DNA of 64,000 bases from Noviherbaspirillum malthae (GTDB lineage Bacteria; Pseudomonadota; Gammaproteobacteria; Burkholderiales; Burkholderiaceae_D), in assembly GCF_015352985.1 (NCBI RefSeq), contig NZ_JACYXF010000031.1:1-64000 (forward strand), given 5' to 3'. The notes below the pieces were generated by a model. That model was not told where the DNA came from. It worked only from the letters and a program-made list of their open reading frames with translations, and searched no databases. The position numbers and the translations under genes were made by a program. Shown here piece after piece: positions 1 to 9,403 of this stretch. Within the stretch, counting starts at the first letter, position 1. The number at the start of each line of letters is the position of its first letter.

Positions 1-1
1 G

Positions 2-118
2 TCCTTCGCATGGCTTGAAAAATGCCGCCGTCTCTGGAAGAACTGTGAGCGAAAGTTGCATACCAGCGAACAGTTCATTGTACTCGCGTTCCTCGCTCTC
101 CTGTTAAAAAGATACTGA
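2..118 (+). pseudogene. IS5-family transposase, C-terminal end (cut by window edge)
   Basis: Reading from base 2 gives 38 codons ending in TGA at 116-118. The translation begins SFAWLEKCRRLWKNCERK and ends FLALLLKRY, which is the typical C-terminal tail of IS5-family (IS427-like) DDE transposases. Just after the stop, CACGCTCT resembles the end of the complete IS5-type element at 33423-34282 (also CACGCTCT), so the right terminal repeat is probably near 117-127. Whether the rest of the gene is intact lies outside the window. Confidence 0.7.
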
Positions 119-241
119 GCACGCTCTCAGAGACAAATTTCTAACTGGAGCAAACGCCCCGAAGCGGCCCTTCGCCGCTCCAAGCTCGTTGTAGCCTGAC
201 TCCGCGCATCTCTTCCCGGAGTCCTCACTTCGGCCGGTTAA

Positions 242-2956
242 TCATGCCGAACGGGAATGCTGCACGTTAGGACACTTTAGAACCCGCCTCAACGCCGGCA
301 TTTCCACCGGCTTTACAAAGTAATGATCGAAGCCCGCAGTCTTGGCAAGGACCTTATCGTGTGCCTGCCCGTATCCCGATAACGCGACGAAAATAGCATC
401 CTTCGTTTCAGCAAGATCATGAAGGCGACGAGACAGTTCATAGCCGTCCATGTCAGGCAAGCCTATATCCAGAATAAAGACCTCCGGATGAAACGTCTCG
501 GAGGTCTTCAGAGCACCGTAAGCAGACTCCTGGACATCCACAACATGGCCGTCCGCCGTTAGAAGGGCAGCGAGCGATTCTGCCGCATCAAGGTTATCGT
601 CGACGATCTGGATGCGCAGTGACTGTTCTGTTGAATTGAGCAAGGGCTCTGATGGAGGATGGTCGGTCTCGACGCGGCCCGATTCAAAGATTGGCAGTGC
701 CAACGCAAACGTACTTCCCTTTCCTTGACCTTCGCTTTTAGCCGTTACATATCCGCCGTGGAGCGACGCGATGTTCTTGACCAGAGCCAAGCCCAAGCCG
801 AGGCCGCCCTGGACGCGATCCGACGTTCGTGAGGCCTGCGTAAATAGATCAAACACCTGCGGTAATAGGGTGGAGTCGATGCCAATCCCGTTGTCAGAAA
901 CAGCAACACAAACCTCAGAACCCTTCATCTCCATGCAAATCTGAATCTCGCCGCCCTGCGGCGTATATTTGGCGGAGTTGTTCAAGAGATTCGTAAGAAC
1001 TTGAATGAGGCGTTTACGATCGCCGAGCACCACGGCATTTTTTGACACCAACCGCATTGACAACGTGTGGTTTCTCGATTCGATGAGGGGTCTCGATTGT
1101 TCGACCGCGGCGGCAACCGCGTCCTTGATGTTGACTTCCTCTTTCTCTATCGAGACGAGGCCACGTATTACGCGTGACACGTCGACCAGGTCGTTGACCA
1201 GATCTGTCATGTGCTTGACCTGGCGCGCAATAATGTCGGCGGCGCGCTTTGTCTGATCTTCACTATACCCAGCCACACGAAGGAGGTCGGCGGCGGCGCT
1301 GATCGGCGCCAAAGGATTGCGCAATTCATGCGCGAGCATCGCCAGAAAATCGTCCTTGCGTCGGTTTTCTAACTGCAGTGCCTCTTCGGACTCGCGTTGA
1401 AGGGTGACGTCGGTATTGGTGCCAAACCATCGAACGATACGCCCGTCATGGTCCCGAATTGGTACCGCCCTGGACAGAAACCAGCGGTAGCTTCCGTCTG
1501 CGCCGCGGAGCGGAAAGGTATCTTCCTACGCATCCTGACGCTCAACAATGTGCGCGTAATACTTGGCCTTGACCGTTTTGACATAATCCGGGTGGTGCAC
1601 TTGTGTCCAGCCCCAACCCTGCATCTCTTCAAGCGTCGTACCGGTGTACGCGTACCACCGGTTGTTGTACCAAAAGATTGATCCGTCACTATTGGCCATC
1701 CATGCAAGCTGTGGGATGTTTTCGGCGAGTGCTCGAAACTGGGCTTCGCTATCCCTGAGCGCAAGTTGGGTATGCTTCAGGTCTGTGAGGTCGAGTACAT
1801 AGGCGATGCCTCCGTCTTCGGGTCCGTCGAGATTCGTCGCACCGACATACACCGGTAGCCGGGTTCCGTCTTTCCTGATGTATTCCTTCTCGAACGGCTC
1901 CGTCTTCCCCTTGGCTCGAAGTTTGTCTAACGCGCACTTGTCCGCATGATCCCATTCAGGCGGCGTTCGTTCGCGCCAGGACAAGCCTTGTTGCTCGTAC
2001 TCCTGCCGGGAATAGCCGATCATCCTTAGAAATTCGTCATTGACCTCGGTAAGTGTTCCGTCCGGCAGGTACTGGTAAATTCCGATCAGGTCAGACTCGA
2101 CAATCTTTCTAAATTTTGACTCTGTTTTCGCCCGTGCTTCTTCGGCAAGCTTTTGCTTGTGGATATCGGTAGAGGTACCCATCCAGCGTTCGATATCGCC
2201 CGCCTCGTTCCGGATCGGCAAGGCGCGCGCCAACACCCAGCGATACTGCCGTGAACGATGCAGCACCCGGTACTCGGCTTCGTAGGGCTCTCCTGTCCCA
2301 AGGCTGTGCTCCCACGCCCGCCCGGCGCGCGCGCGATCGTCAGGATGCACGAGCTCGCCCCATTGCTGACCGAGGATTGAATCTGGCGCCACGCCGACGA
2401 ACTCATAGAATTGCCGATTGCAGTAGTCATGGAAACCGTCAGGCAATGCCGACCAAACCACCTGCGGCATGGCATCCGCAATCTGCCGGAATCGGGCTTC
2501 GCTTTCCTCAGTCGCCTGCTGCTTGACGACCAGTTCGGTCACATCTTCAACGCAATGAAGGATATAGATTATTTCTCCCGACTGATCAAACACGGGCGTG
2601 TTAAGCGGTTTCCAGTACCGTACTTCAAATTCGCCCTCAACAGAGCCATGTTTAGGGATGTCGTATCTCTGTATTGGCATTGCGTCGGGTGCCCTGTTGC
2701 TAAGTACCCGAGCCAGGGACATACGTAGATTCTTCACGCCGGTAGCGTTTGGATCGGCGGGATTATCGGGGAATACCTCGAATAGCGGTCGTCCGAGGAT
2801 GCTCTCACGCACGGTTCCAGTGGCCCGAAGTCGCGCTTCGTTGGCGGCGACAATAGTGAAATCGCGCGTCAGAACCAGATACGGAATGGGTGTTGCATTG
2901 AACAGCAGTCGAAAGTCGAGCGCTAGACCGTCGGGCAATTCAGCAAGAGTCGCCAT
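242..2956 (-). pseudogene. PAS-rich hybrid sensor histidine kinase with in-frame amber stop
   Basis: One frame of about 904 codons holds four PAS/PAC modules (roughly residues 15-115, 150-270, 275-395, 400-530), a HisKA H-box (AHELRNPLAP, His near 543), an HATPase domain (N-box NSAKYT, DNGIGID, GLGLGLALVK) and a C-terminal receiver with phospho-acceptor in FILDIGLPDMDGY. The frame is interrupted only by TAG at 1526-1528 (codon 477). It lies inside the last PAS domain, between VERQDA and EDTFPLRGADGSYRW, where relatives normally have Trp (TGG), so a single G-to-A change explains it. The start at 2956 has an AAGGA ribosome site. Without readthrough the product is a 476-residue PAS protein; a restart at the Met at 1337-1339 would cut into the H-box. 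The gene is alone on its strand, with no cognate regulator beside it. Confidence 0.85.
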
Positions 2957-3270
2957 ATTGCAAATCCTTCACAAGTGCATTAGTGCTGATTCAGACTCCG
3001 CTTGACGGAAAAAGATTGCTATTTTCCTTCTAACGCCGTAACAGATGACTTGCGTCGTTCCCCGCGTAAAAAGTGCTTGCTAGGGCTTACAGCAATATGC
3101 TGTTGCAAATTAGGCAATATTCCTCCAAATTTGCATCGCGCCTGTCGGTTCCTCAAAAATGGTCAGCATGCACATGCTGCTATGCACTGATCATTAATGC
3201 TTGGTATGAGCATCTCGATTGTGAAGTAGAACCGGTCATTTTTATCCTAACGTTGGCACATTATTTCCGT
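2957..3270. other. Intergenic, no feature recognised
   Basis: This 314-base AT-richer stretch lies upstream of the broken kinase and downstream of the ABM-domain gene. Short plus-strand frames (for example 3002-3190) have no ribosome site and no recognisable sequence. It presumably carries the kinase promoter. Confidence 0.4.
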
Positions 3271-3828
3271 CTATTCAAACAGCCATTTCGCAACTAGTCG
3301 CGTATACCGCGGCATGATCACATACACCATCAGGTAAACGATCACTACCGCCAGAATGAAATTGTTGATGACGGGACGACCCAGCAAGGGGATATAGTCG
3401 AAAACCGGCTTTAAGATCCAAGGGAGCACCACGGTAAGTGGAAAAATGGCAGACAGGGTAATCAGGAACTGCTTGAATGGCCGCGCCTGCAGCCTGCGCT
3501 CAGAAGGCGGCGTAAACCAGTATTCCAGGCCCGTATGCATTTCGAGTTCTTCCTCTTTGACCAGCGTCGGCCTGATGTCATCGATAAACCGCCTGCGTGT
3601 ATCGGATTCCAGCCAGCTATTCAGATGTTCATCAGAGTCGAAGCGCAGGACGATCGTATAGCTGCCAGATGAGTCGTGAGGGCGGATAATATTGACGCCC
3701 ATATGCCCTGCAAAACGCTGCGCTTCCATTGCAATACTCTTGAGCCAGAGCTCATAGTTTTCTTTTTCCTTTGGCCGCACCTCATGACGCACGACCAAAG
3801 AAGCAGCTCTTTCATTTCCTGAAATCAT
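3271..3828 (-). CDS. Antibiotic biosynthesis monooxygenase (ABM) domain membrane protein
   Basis: The 185-residue product has an N-terminal ABM-type ferredoxin-like domain (about residues 5-100, including the pattern RHEVRPKEKENYELWLKS and a later FDSDEHLNSWLES) followed by two hydrophobic segments near 125-147 and 158-180. This matches small bacterial proteins in which an ABM domain is tethered to the inner membrane; substrate and reaction are unknown. I chose the ATG at 3828 rather than one six codons upstream because GGAGG lies five bases before it. It stands alone on the minus strand. Confidence 0.75.
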   Translation of the reverse strand: MISGNERAASLVVRHEVRPKEKENYELWLKSIAMEAQRFAGHMGVNIIRPHDSSGSYTIVLRFDSDEHLNSWLESDTRRRFIDDIRPTLVKEEELEMHTGLEYWFTPPSERRLQARPFKQFLITLSAIFPLTVVLPWILKPVFDYIPLLGRPVINNFILAVVIVYLMVYVIMPRYTRLVAKWLFE

Positions 3829-3978
3829 GGTTACCTCCAAAAGCATAGATCAGACATATTTCAGCAGTGCCTGCGGCATAAAAGCCCGCGTCAATACACT
3901 CGAATGGTATGGTGGCCTACACAATGAAAAACTAGTTGTCTGAGGCACGGTGCAGCAAGCTGCATGCGCGCCGACTAT

Positions 3979-4185
3979 TCATCTCGCCTCCAGGCGCTTC
4001 CCCTTTTTTGGGTTGAGGGCCTCCAGTATCTGGATGCCAATACGGAAATTCACCAAATGAATATGCGCATCTTCAGGATCGGTCTTTATCTTGCATTGTT
4101 CCGTACGCACATCCCTTCGCAGGGCTTCCAGCAAAGCTTCTCTCTCATAGGGAAACAACGATGCAAAGCGCATAGCGATGTCCAT
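3979..4185 (-). CDS. Small hypothetical protein, 68 aa
   Basis: This short frame has a strong ribosome site (GAGGAGG five bases before ATG at 4185). The protein is charged, predicted mostly helical, and has no membrane segment. I do not recognise the family. It lies between the ABM-domain gene and the first YcaC-like hydrolase on the same strand, with gaps of 150-160 bases on each side, so it may be independently transcribed. Confidence 0.5.
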   Translation of the reverse strand: MDIAMRFASLFPYEREALLEALRRDVRTEQCKIKTDPEDAHIHLVNFRIGIQILEALNPKKGKRLEAR

Positions 4186-4346
4186 TTTTCCTCCTCGTCT
4201 ATGCGTACTTGTTAGTAAAACGTCCGGTACATCCTTTTTTGACCCAATCCGCTACCTCTGCTGCTACCCCAACACGCAATGACAGTCGGCGACGCTTACA
4301 CACTCGCATGAGAAGGACCGGGCGCTGCCGGCCCTCCTGTCAACGA

Positions 4347-4973
4347 TTATTTGGATGAAGTCAGCGTGGTGTAGCTGCTGATCAGGTTGCGATAGTCCGG
4401 GATATGGTTCGAAAACAGATTGCCCAGACCCTCGATATCATTGCGCCAGTCACGGTGCAATTCACAAGCCACGCCAAACCAGCTCATCAGCTGCGCACCC
4501 GCATTCGACATGCGTTCCCATGCCGCGTTACGCGTTATTTCATTGAATGTTCCGGAGGCGTCGGTGACGATGAATACATCGAAGCCCTCCTCGAGCGCGG
4601 CCAAAGCTGGAAAGGCAACACAGACTTCGGTGACGACGCCGGCGATGATGAGCTGCTTCTTTCCCGTCGCCTTAACGGCCTTGACGAAGTCCTCGTTGTC
4701 CCAGGCATTGATCTGGCCGGGCCGGGGAATGAATGGTGCCTCCGGAAACATCTCTTTCAGTTCCGGTACCAGCGGACCGTTCGGCCCATTCTCGAAGCTC
4801 GTCGTCAAAATCGTCGGCAGCTTGAAGTACTTTGCCAGATCGCCCAAGGCAAGCACGTTGTTCTTGAATTTGTCGGGATCGATATCGCGCACGAGGGACA
4901 GCAGGCCGGCCTGGTGATCGACCAACAATACCGCAGCGTTGTTCTTGTCGAGACGTTTGTAAGATGTAGTCAT
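4347..4973 (-). CDS. YcaC-like isochorismatase-family hydrolase (copy 1)
   Basis: This 208-residue cysteine hydrolase has the length of E. coli YcaC and is very similar throughout. The Asp of LLVDHQAG (residue 19) and the Cys of VVTEVCVAFPAL (residue 118) are the expected acid and nucleophile. The physiological substrate of YcaC proteins is not established. AGGAGG lies upstream of the ATG. It sits directly downstream of the pirin gene on the same strand (77-base gap), so the two are probably co-transcribed. A close paralogue occurs at 6985-7617, on the other side of the LysR gene. Confidence 0.88.
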   Translation of the reverse strand: MTTSYKRLDKNNAAVLLVDHQAGLLSLVRDIDPDKFKNNVLALGDLAKYFKLPTILTTSFENGPNGPLVPELKEMFPEAPFIPRPGQINAWDNEDFVKAVKATGKKQLIIAGVVTEVCVAFPALAALEEGFDVFIVTDASGTFNEITRNAAWERMSNAGAQLMSWFGVACELHRDWRNDIEGLGNLFSNHIPDYRNLISSYTTLTSSK

Positions 4974-5050
4974 GGCAACCTCCTAAGGTGGGTGGATAAA
5001 GCGCTTCCGACGGAAGCGCGGGGGGAAACACCGAATGTTTGAAATTGCGA

Positions 5051-5923
5051 TTAACGAGCCGACGGGATCTGGCCAAAGGTGCCGTTCTTCAGATCCTGCA
5101 TGGCCTGGCGGATCTCTTCCTCGCTATTCATGACGAATGGACCATGTCCGACGATAGGCTCGTTGATCGGCTCGCCGCTCAGGACAAGGATGATGGAGTC
5201 GGCTTTGGCTTCGATCAGCAGGTCCTCTCCGTTCAGCCCCGCATGAGCCCATTGCTGGGAGTGGACGATATTGGCATCGCCAATCTGAATGGCCCCATGC
5301 AACACGACGATGGCCGCGGTGCGGCCGCTCTTCAACGGCAGCATCACCTGCTTGCCGGCCGCAAGCCGGATGTCCCAGACATCCACCTCAGTGAATGTTC
5401 TGGCCGGCCCCTGGTGCTCGCCGAAGTTGCCTGCGATCAGACGGACTACACCGGCATCGTCCGGCAGCGACACGGCCGGGATGTCCGTGTCCAGGATGGC
5501 TTGATAGGAAGGAGGAGCCATCTTGTGGCGCCGCGGCAGGTTGACCCACAACTGCACCATCTCCAGCGTTCCATCGCTGCGCGAAAACGATTCCGAATGA
5601 AATTCCTCATGCAGAATGCCGGCACCGGCGGTCATCCATTGAACGTCGCCAGGTCCAATAAGCCCACCCGCCCCCGTTGAGTCACGGTGCTCGAGTTCAC
5701 CCTTATAAACGATGGTGACGGTTTCGAAGCCGCGATGCGGATGCTGCCCCACCCCGCGCAAGCGTTGCGACGGAGAAAAGTCGGCCGGGCCGGCATGGTC
5801 AAGCAGCAAGAATGGGCTGAGATTCTGACCAATGGTTTGATAAGAAAACAGGCTGCGTACCGGGAAACCATCGCCGACCCAGTGCTGATACGGTGCGCTA
5901 TAGATGCCAAGAATGTGCTTCAT
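5051..5923 (-). CDS. Pirin family protein
   Basis: A 290-residue bicupin. The N-terminal cupin carries the pirin metal site HPHRGFETVT, followed by the downstream His of ELEHRD and His-Glu of GILHEEFHS; the typical QWMTAGAGILHEE block is present. Some bacterial pirins act as quercetin dioxygenases and others as redox-sensitive regulators, so the role here is open. The start at 5923 is preferred because GGAG precedes it and homology begins at MKHILGIYS; a start 14 codons upstream would be unsupported. It is divergent from the LysR gene at 6019. Confidence 0.85.
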   Translation of the reverse strand: MKHILGIYSAPYQHWVGDGFPVRSLFSYQTIGQNLSPFLLLDHAGPADFSPSQRLRGVGQHPHRGFETVTIVYKGELEHRDSTGAGGLIGPGDVQWMTAGAGILHEEFHSESFSRSDGTLEMVQLWVNLPRRHKMAPPSYQAILDTDIPAVSLPDDAGVVRLIAGNFGEHQGPARTFTEVDVWDIRLAAGKQVMLPLKSGRTAAIVVLHGAIQIGDANIVHSQQWAHAGLNGEDLLIEAKADSIILVLSGEPINEPIVGHGPFVMNSEEEIRQAMQDLKNGTFGQIPSAR

Positions 5924-6018
5924 GATTGACTCCAGTGAATGAAGTCCATCATATTTCCGCAACAATCAATGCGGTAGACCCTATAATTTGCCGTCAGTGT
6001 TCTACGGGAGGAACAATC

Positions 6019-6912
6019 ATGGAGGACTTGAACGACCTCTTCTACTTCGTGCAGGTCGTTGACCATGGAGGGTTCACGCAGGCCGGTCGTGCCCTGAACA
6101 TGCCCAAGTCAAAACTCAGCCGGCGCATTGCGGCGCTGGAAGAGCAATATGATGTGCGCTTGATACAGCGCTCGACGCGCCATTTCTCGGTCACCGAGAC
6201 CGGGCGGGAGTTTTACCGGCACTGCGTGGCTGTACTTGTGGAAGCAGAAGCGGCACGCGAAGTCATGGAACGCAAACGCTCCGAGCCACAAGGGATCGTA
6301 CGCATAAGCTGCCCGACTGCCCTACTCGAATATCGGATCAGTGACCTGGTGGCGCGCTTCATGACCGAGTATCCCAAGGTCCAGGTCCATCTTGAAGCTA
6401 CCAACCGCCGTGTCGACGTGCTGAGTGAAGGATTTGACCTGGCGCTGCGGGTGCGATTTCCGCCTCTGGAAGATAGCGATCTGGTCATGCGCGTGCTGTC
6501 GGCAAGCCCGCAGCGCCTGGTGGCCTGCCCCGATCTGATACGGGAACGCGACTTGCCGAAACATCCTGCAGACCTGGCCGGCTTGCCTAGCCTGGACTGG
6601 GGACCGCCGCGGGATCACGTCTGGGACCTCGCCGGCCCGCAGGGCACGGAAGCACAGGTGCGGCATCAACCGAGATACATCACCGACGACGTGTCGGCAT
6701 TGCGGCAGGCGGCTCTGCGCGGCGTGGGTATCGTGCAGCTGCCATGCATGGTCGTCGATGAAGATCTCAAGACAGGAAAGCTGGTGGACATCATGCCAGG
6801 ATGGGCGCCGAAAGGCGGCATCATCCACGCAGTTTTCCCGTCGCGCCGCGGGCTTCTTCCAGGTGTCCGGCTGCTTATCGAGTATCTTGCCGAGCACATC
6901 CAGAAGGACTGA
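6019..6912 (+). CDS. LysR-family transcriptional regulator
   Basis: A 297-residue protein with an N-terminal winged helix-turn-helix (residues 1-60, with FTQAGRALNMPKSKLSRRI as the recognition region) and a LysR substrate domain. GGGAGGA lies before ATG 6019; the upstream in-frame TTG at 5926 is unlikely. Its 95-base divergent spacer with the pirin gene is the usual arrangement for a LysR protein controlling its neighbour. The likely targets are the pirin gene and the YcaC-like hydrolases. The effector is unknown. Confidence 0.9.
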   Translation: MEDLNDLFYFVQVVDHGGFTQAGRALNMPKSKLSRRIAALEEQYDVRLIQRSTRHFSVTETGREFYRHCVAVLVEAEAAREVMERKRSEPQGIVRISCPTALLEYRISDLVARFMTEYPKVQVHLEATNRRVDVLSEGFDLALRVRFPPLEDSDLVMRVLSASPQRLVACPDLIRERDLPKHPADLAGLPSLDWGPPRDHVWDLAGPQGTEAQVRHQPRYITDDVSALRQAALRGVGIVQLPCMVVDEDLKTGKLVDIMPGWAPKGGIIHAVFPSRRGLLPGVRLLIEYLAEHIQKD

Positions 6913-6984
6913 TGAACGCGCCAGCTCAACAGTCGAGCCTGTCCAAGGTAAGCCCGACGGTCGGAACACCAATATGCGATATCG

Positions 6985-7617
6985 CTACTTCTTGCCTGCC
7001 ATGGTGAAATAGCTGGTCATCAAGTTCCGGTAGTTCGGAATATGGTTGGAGAAGAGCGTGCCGAGGCCTTCAATATCGTTACGCCAGTCGCGGTGCAGCT
7101 CGCAGGCCATGCCGAACCAGGTCATCATTTGCACGCCGGCAGCCTGCATCCGTAGCCAGGCGCTGTGCCGCGTGACCTCATTGAAAGTACCCGACGCATC
7201 GGTGATCACGAATACCTCGTAACCCTCCTCAATAGCGGAAAGCGCAGGGAAAGCTACGCAGACCTCGGTCACGACACCGGCAATGATGAGTTGCTTCTTT
7301 CCTGTCGCCTTGACGGCCTTGACGAAGTCCTCATTGTCCCAGGCGTTGATGTTCCCGGGGCGAGCAATATAGGGCGCCTTCGGGAATGCCTCCTTCAGTT
7401 CAGGTACAAGCGGGCCGTTTGGACCGTCCTCAAAACTGGTCGTGAGAATGGTCGGCAATTTGAAGTATTTGCCGCAGGAGGCAACAGCCAGCACGTTGTT
7501 TTTGAATTCGCCCGGCGAGAAATCCTGAACTAAAGAGATCAGGCCAGCTTGATGGTCTACCAGCAGCAGCGCGGCATCGTCTTTGGAAAGCCTTGTGTAT
7601 TTGAATGGCGTATTCAT
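6985..7617 (-). CDS. YcaC-like isochorismatase-family hydrolase (copy 2)
   Basis: A 210-residue paralogue of the hydrolase at 4347-4973; about three quarters of residues look identical, including the catalytic Asp in LLVDHQAG and the Cys in VVTEVCVAFPAL. The most different parts are the N-terminus and a few positions such as VASCGKYF versus LGDLAKYF. It converges on the LysR gene (72-base gap). The duplication around one regulator suggests local gene duplication or acquisition as a set. Confidence 0.88.
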   Translation of the reverse strand: MNTPFKYTRLSKDDAALLLVDHQAGLISLVQDFSPGEFKNNVLAVASCGKYFKLPTILTTSFEDGPNGPLVPELKEAFPKAPYIARPGNINAWDNEDFVKAVKATGKKQLIIAGVVTEVCVAFPALSAIEEGYEVFVITDASGTFNEVTRHSAWLRMQAAGVQMMTWFGMACELHRDWRNDIEGLGTLFSNHIPNYRNLMTSYFTMAGKK

Positions 7618-8545
7618 GGTTGATTTCTCCTCAGGTTGGCCGATCCAGATGGACCGGTTTCATGCTCAACGTCCAGGTTCAGGGGTTGACGTACGAATCG
7701 CCGCAGGACCGAAGCTTGGGCTTTGTTTCTCCTTGGCCAAAATCGCCGCCAGTTTCCGCCGGTCCGCGCCTTCAACGCCGTGGTAATCACGTTGCTTCAG
7801 TGCGGCAAGCGTTATCAAGGACAGAGCCGCGCTGCATATGCAGCACCTGCCTCGTGGCCCCAAGGTCTCAAACTAACAAGCGTGACTCGATTTCCAACCT
7901 GAAGGGGGCGCGGTCTTGTGCCCTATCAAACGAGCTTTACAGTAATCACTAAACCGGAGGCTTTACTGAAATCCTTCCAAATAAACGTCGGAATGCATCA
8001 AAATAACTGGTTTATGTGGACGACGGCTTCTGCCTAGCTTTCGCCTATGATGTAATTTCGCGAATGACTGCTTTGGTGCCCTATTCCGACATGCGCATTC
8101 AATCAGGCAGAGCTGCTGATGACAGCAAGTCGCATAATGTTTAAAGTTCTTTGGAGAAACGGAGGCTCTTACTAGCTTTTTTGTTGGGCGAGTAACGCCC
8201 TCACTAGATCTTTTCACCCCACTTTCTTGCCATAATTGACGCGTAGTGCGTGCTTGACATGATCCGAATGTCGTAACATCAGATCGACCGTCGTTATAGT
8301 ATGCATGTATTACTCCTCAGAGCATTGCCGGTCCTCCCCTCGCCGGCCACTCTACGGAAAACAGGCGTTCAGTTCATCTTGCATGACGGAGCCTTCGTAC
8401 CATTTACAACGCCGGCAGCGGTCTCTCGTCGTTGAGAACTGTTGTTTCAAAAGAGAAAAACTAATAGGCCTGAGCTAAGTCAACGCGAGCAAACGTTCGT
8501 TCGCTACCCTGATTGTGCGCCGCAGCATAACTTCAGGAGGCTATT
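7618..8545. other. Long intergenic region, no gene recognised
   Basis: About 930 bases without a convincing gene. Short frames (such as 7963-8217 minus) lack ribosome sites and family resemblance. The last part must contain the promoter of the NADAR-like gene at 8546. I see no clear RNA gene or repeat. Confidence 0.4.
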
Positions 8546-9001
8546 GTGCCGGGTACACAGCTACAGCACCTGAGCTATTTCCAAAAAAGCAATTCAACGC
8601 TCACCCACGACGAGGTTCGTTACCGGAGCCTTGCTCACTATTTCTTCTATCAAAAGGCCCTGTATCTAGGCGATATTCGCACGGCAGAAAAGATCTTGAA
8701 GGCGAAGGAAGCCGAAAAGATAAAATCGCTCGCACTCAAGATTGAAAGTGCTGGCAATGACAAAGCATGGCGCCATGTCTGTTTCAACGTCCTGGAGGAA
8801 GGATTGAAGGTCAAATTTCTGCAGGACCTTACTCTATGCGAATGGCTGTCGAAACAGTCCGACGAAGATCTGCACCTGATTTCTTCAATTTGGGGACTCA
8901 GTGAAAATGACCTCCTCGACCACGCAGAATCTGTACTTGAGAACACATCGTTGTTGGGCCAAGCACTTATCAAAGTACGCTTACAGGTAATCGCAACGTG
9001 A
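8546..9001 (+). CDS. Divergent NADAR/YbiA-fold protein
   Basis: The 151-residue product starts at GTG with CAGGAGG seven bases upstream. It aligns along its length with the NADAR family (YbiA-like): RYRSLAHYFFYQKAL corresponds to the family SEHYFQAQK block, IKSLALKI to the following helix, LKVKFLQD to the RAKF block, and SSIWGLSENDLL to the YWG region. NADAR proteins are N-glycosidases on riboflavin intermediates or ADP-ribosylated guanine. Here the Glu before HYF in the first block is Ala, so activity may be altered or lost. The stop overlaps the start of the next gene (GTGA), which implies translational coupling. Confidence 0.65.
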   Translation: MPGTQLQHLSYFQKSNSTLTHDEVRYRSLAHYFFYQKALYLGDIRTAEKILKAKEAEKIKSLALKIESAGNDKAWRHVCFNVLEEGLKVKFLQDLTLCEWLSKQSDEDLHLISSIWGLSENDLLDHAESVLENTSLLGQALIKVRLQVIAT

Positions 9002-9285
9002 CCAGCATGGAAAACTTCCGTGAAGCCTACTGCAACTCAGGAATGGACAATCAGCGCCAAACCGACATCTGGAAGCGTATCGTTGCAGCATATCAGGCAA
9101 GAAGCCATCCTGAAGATGTCTATATGCCAGTGGACGAACTGATTCGGGCACTATGGTTATTCGCGTCAACGCATGAAGTATTGAAGCTGCTCGAGATTGC
9201 GTTCGCTGATGGTCGTATCAGATGTAATTCACCCCATCACAAATTTGCATTTACCATTCTTGAACTTACTTACACTCGACAGTAG
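8998..9285 (+). CDS. Hypothetical protein coupled to NADAR-like gene
   Basis: A 95-residue protein whose GTG start overlaps the NADAR-like stop codon by four bases; an internal ATG (9007) is an alternative. It is predicted all-helical, with no signal peptide and no membrane segment. I do not recognise a family. The tight coupling says it works with, or is regulated together with, the NADAR-like protein. Confidence 0.6.
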   Translation: MTSMENFREAYCNSGMDNQRQTDIWKRIVAAYQARSHPEDVYMPVDELIRALWLFASTHEVLKLLEIAFADGRIRCNSPHHKFAFTILELTYTRQ

Positions 9286-9403
9286 CCACGCTTTTGTTAT
9301 TCCCCTAAAACCAGGATCTGAACGAGACCCCACCCGCAACGTTGGAAACTTCCCCTACGAGGATTACCCAATATGCGTGCGTAGCCATACATGGAATAAT
9401 GCG

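Noticed and set aside
1526-1528. Genome-wide readthrough or recoding of TAG
   Set aside because: Other intact genes end in TAG at the expected place (for example the GST gene at 11400), so the amber codons in the kinase, recombinase and IS are ordinary nonsense mutations.
7963-8217. 84-residue minus-strand frame
   Set aside because: No ribosome site, Cys/His/Arg-rich, typical random frame.
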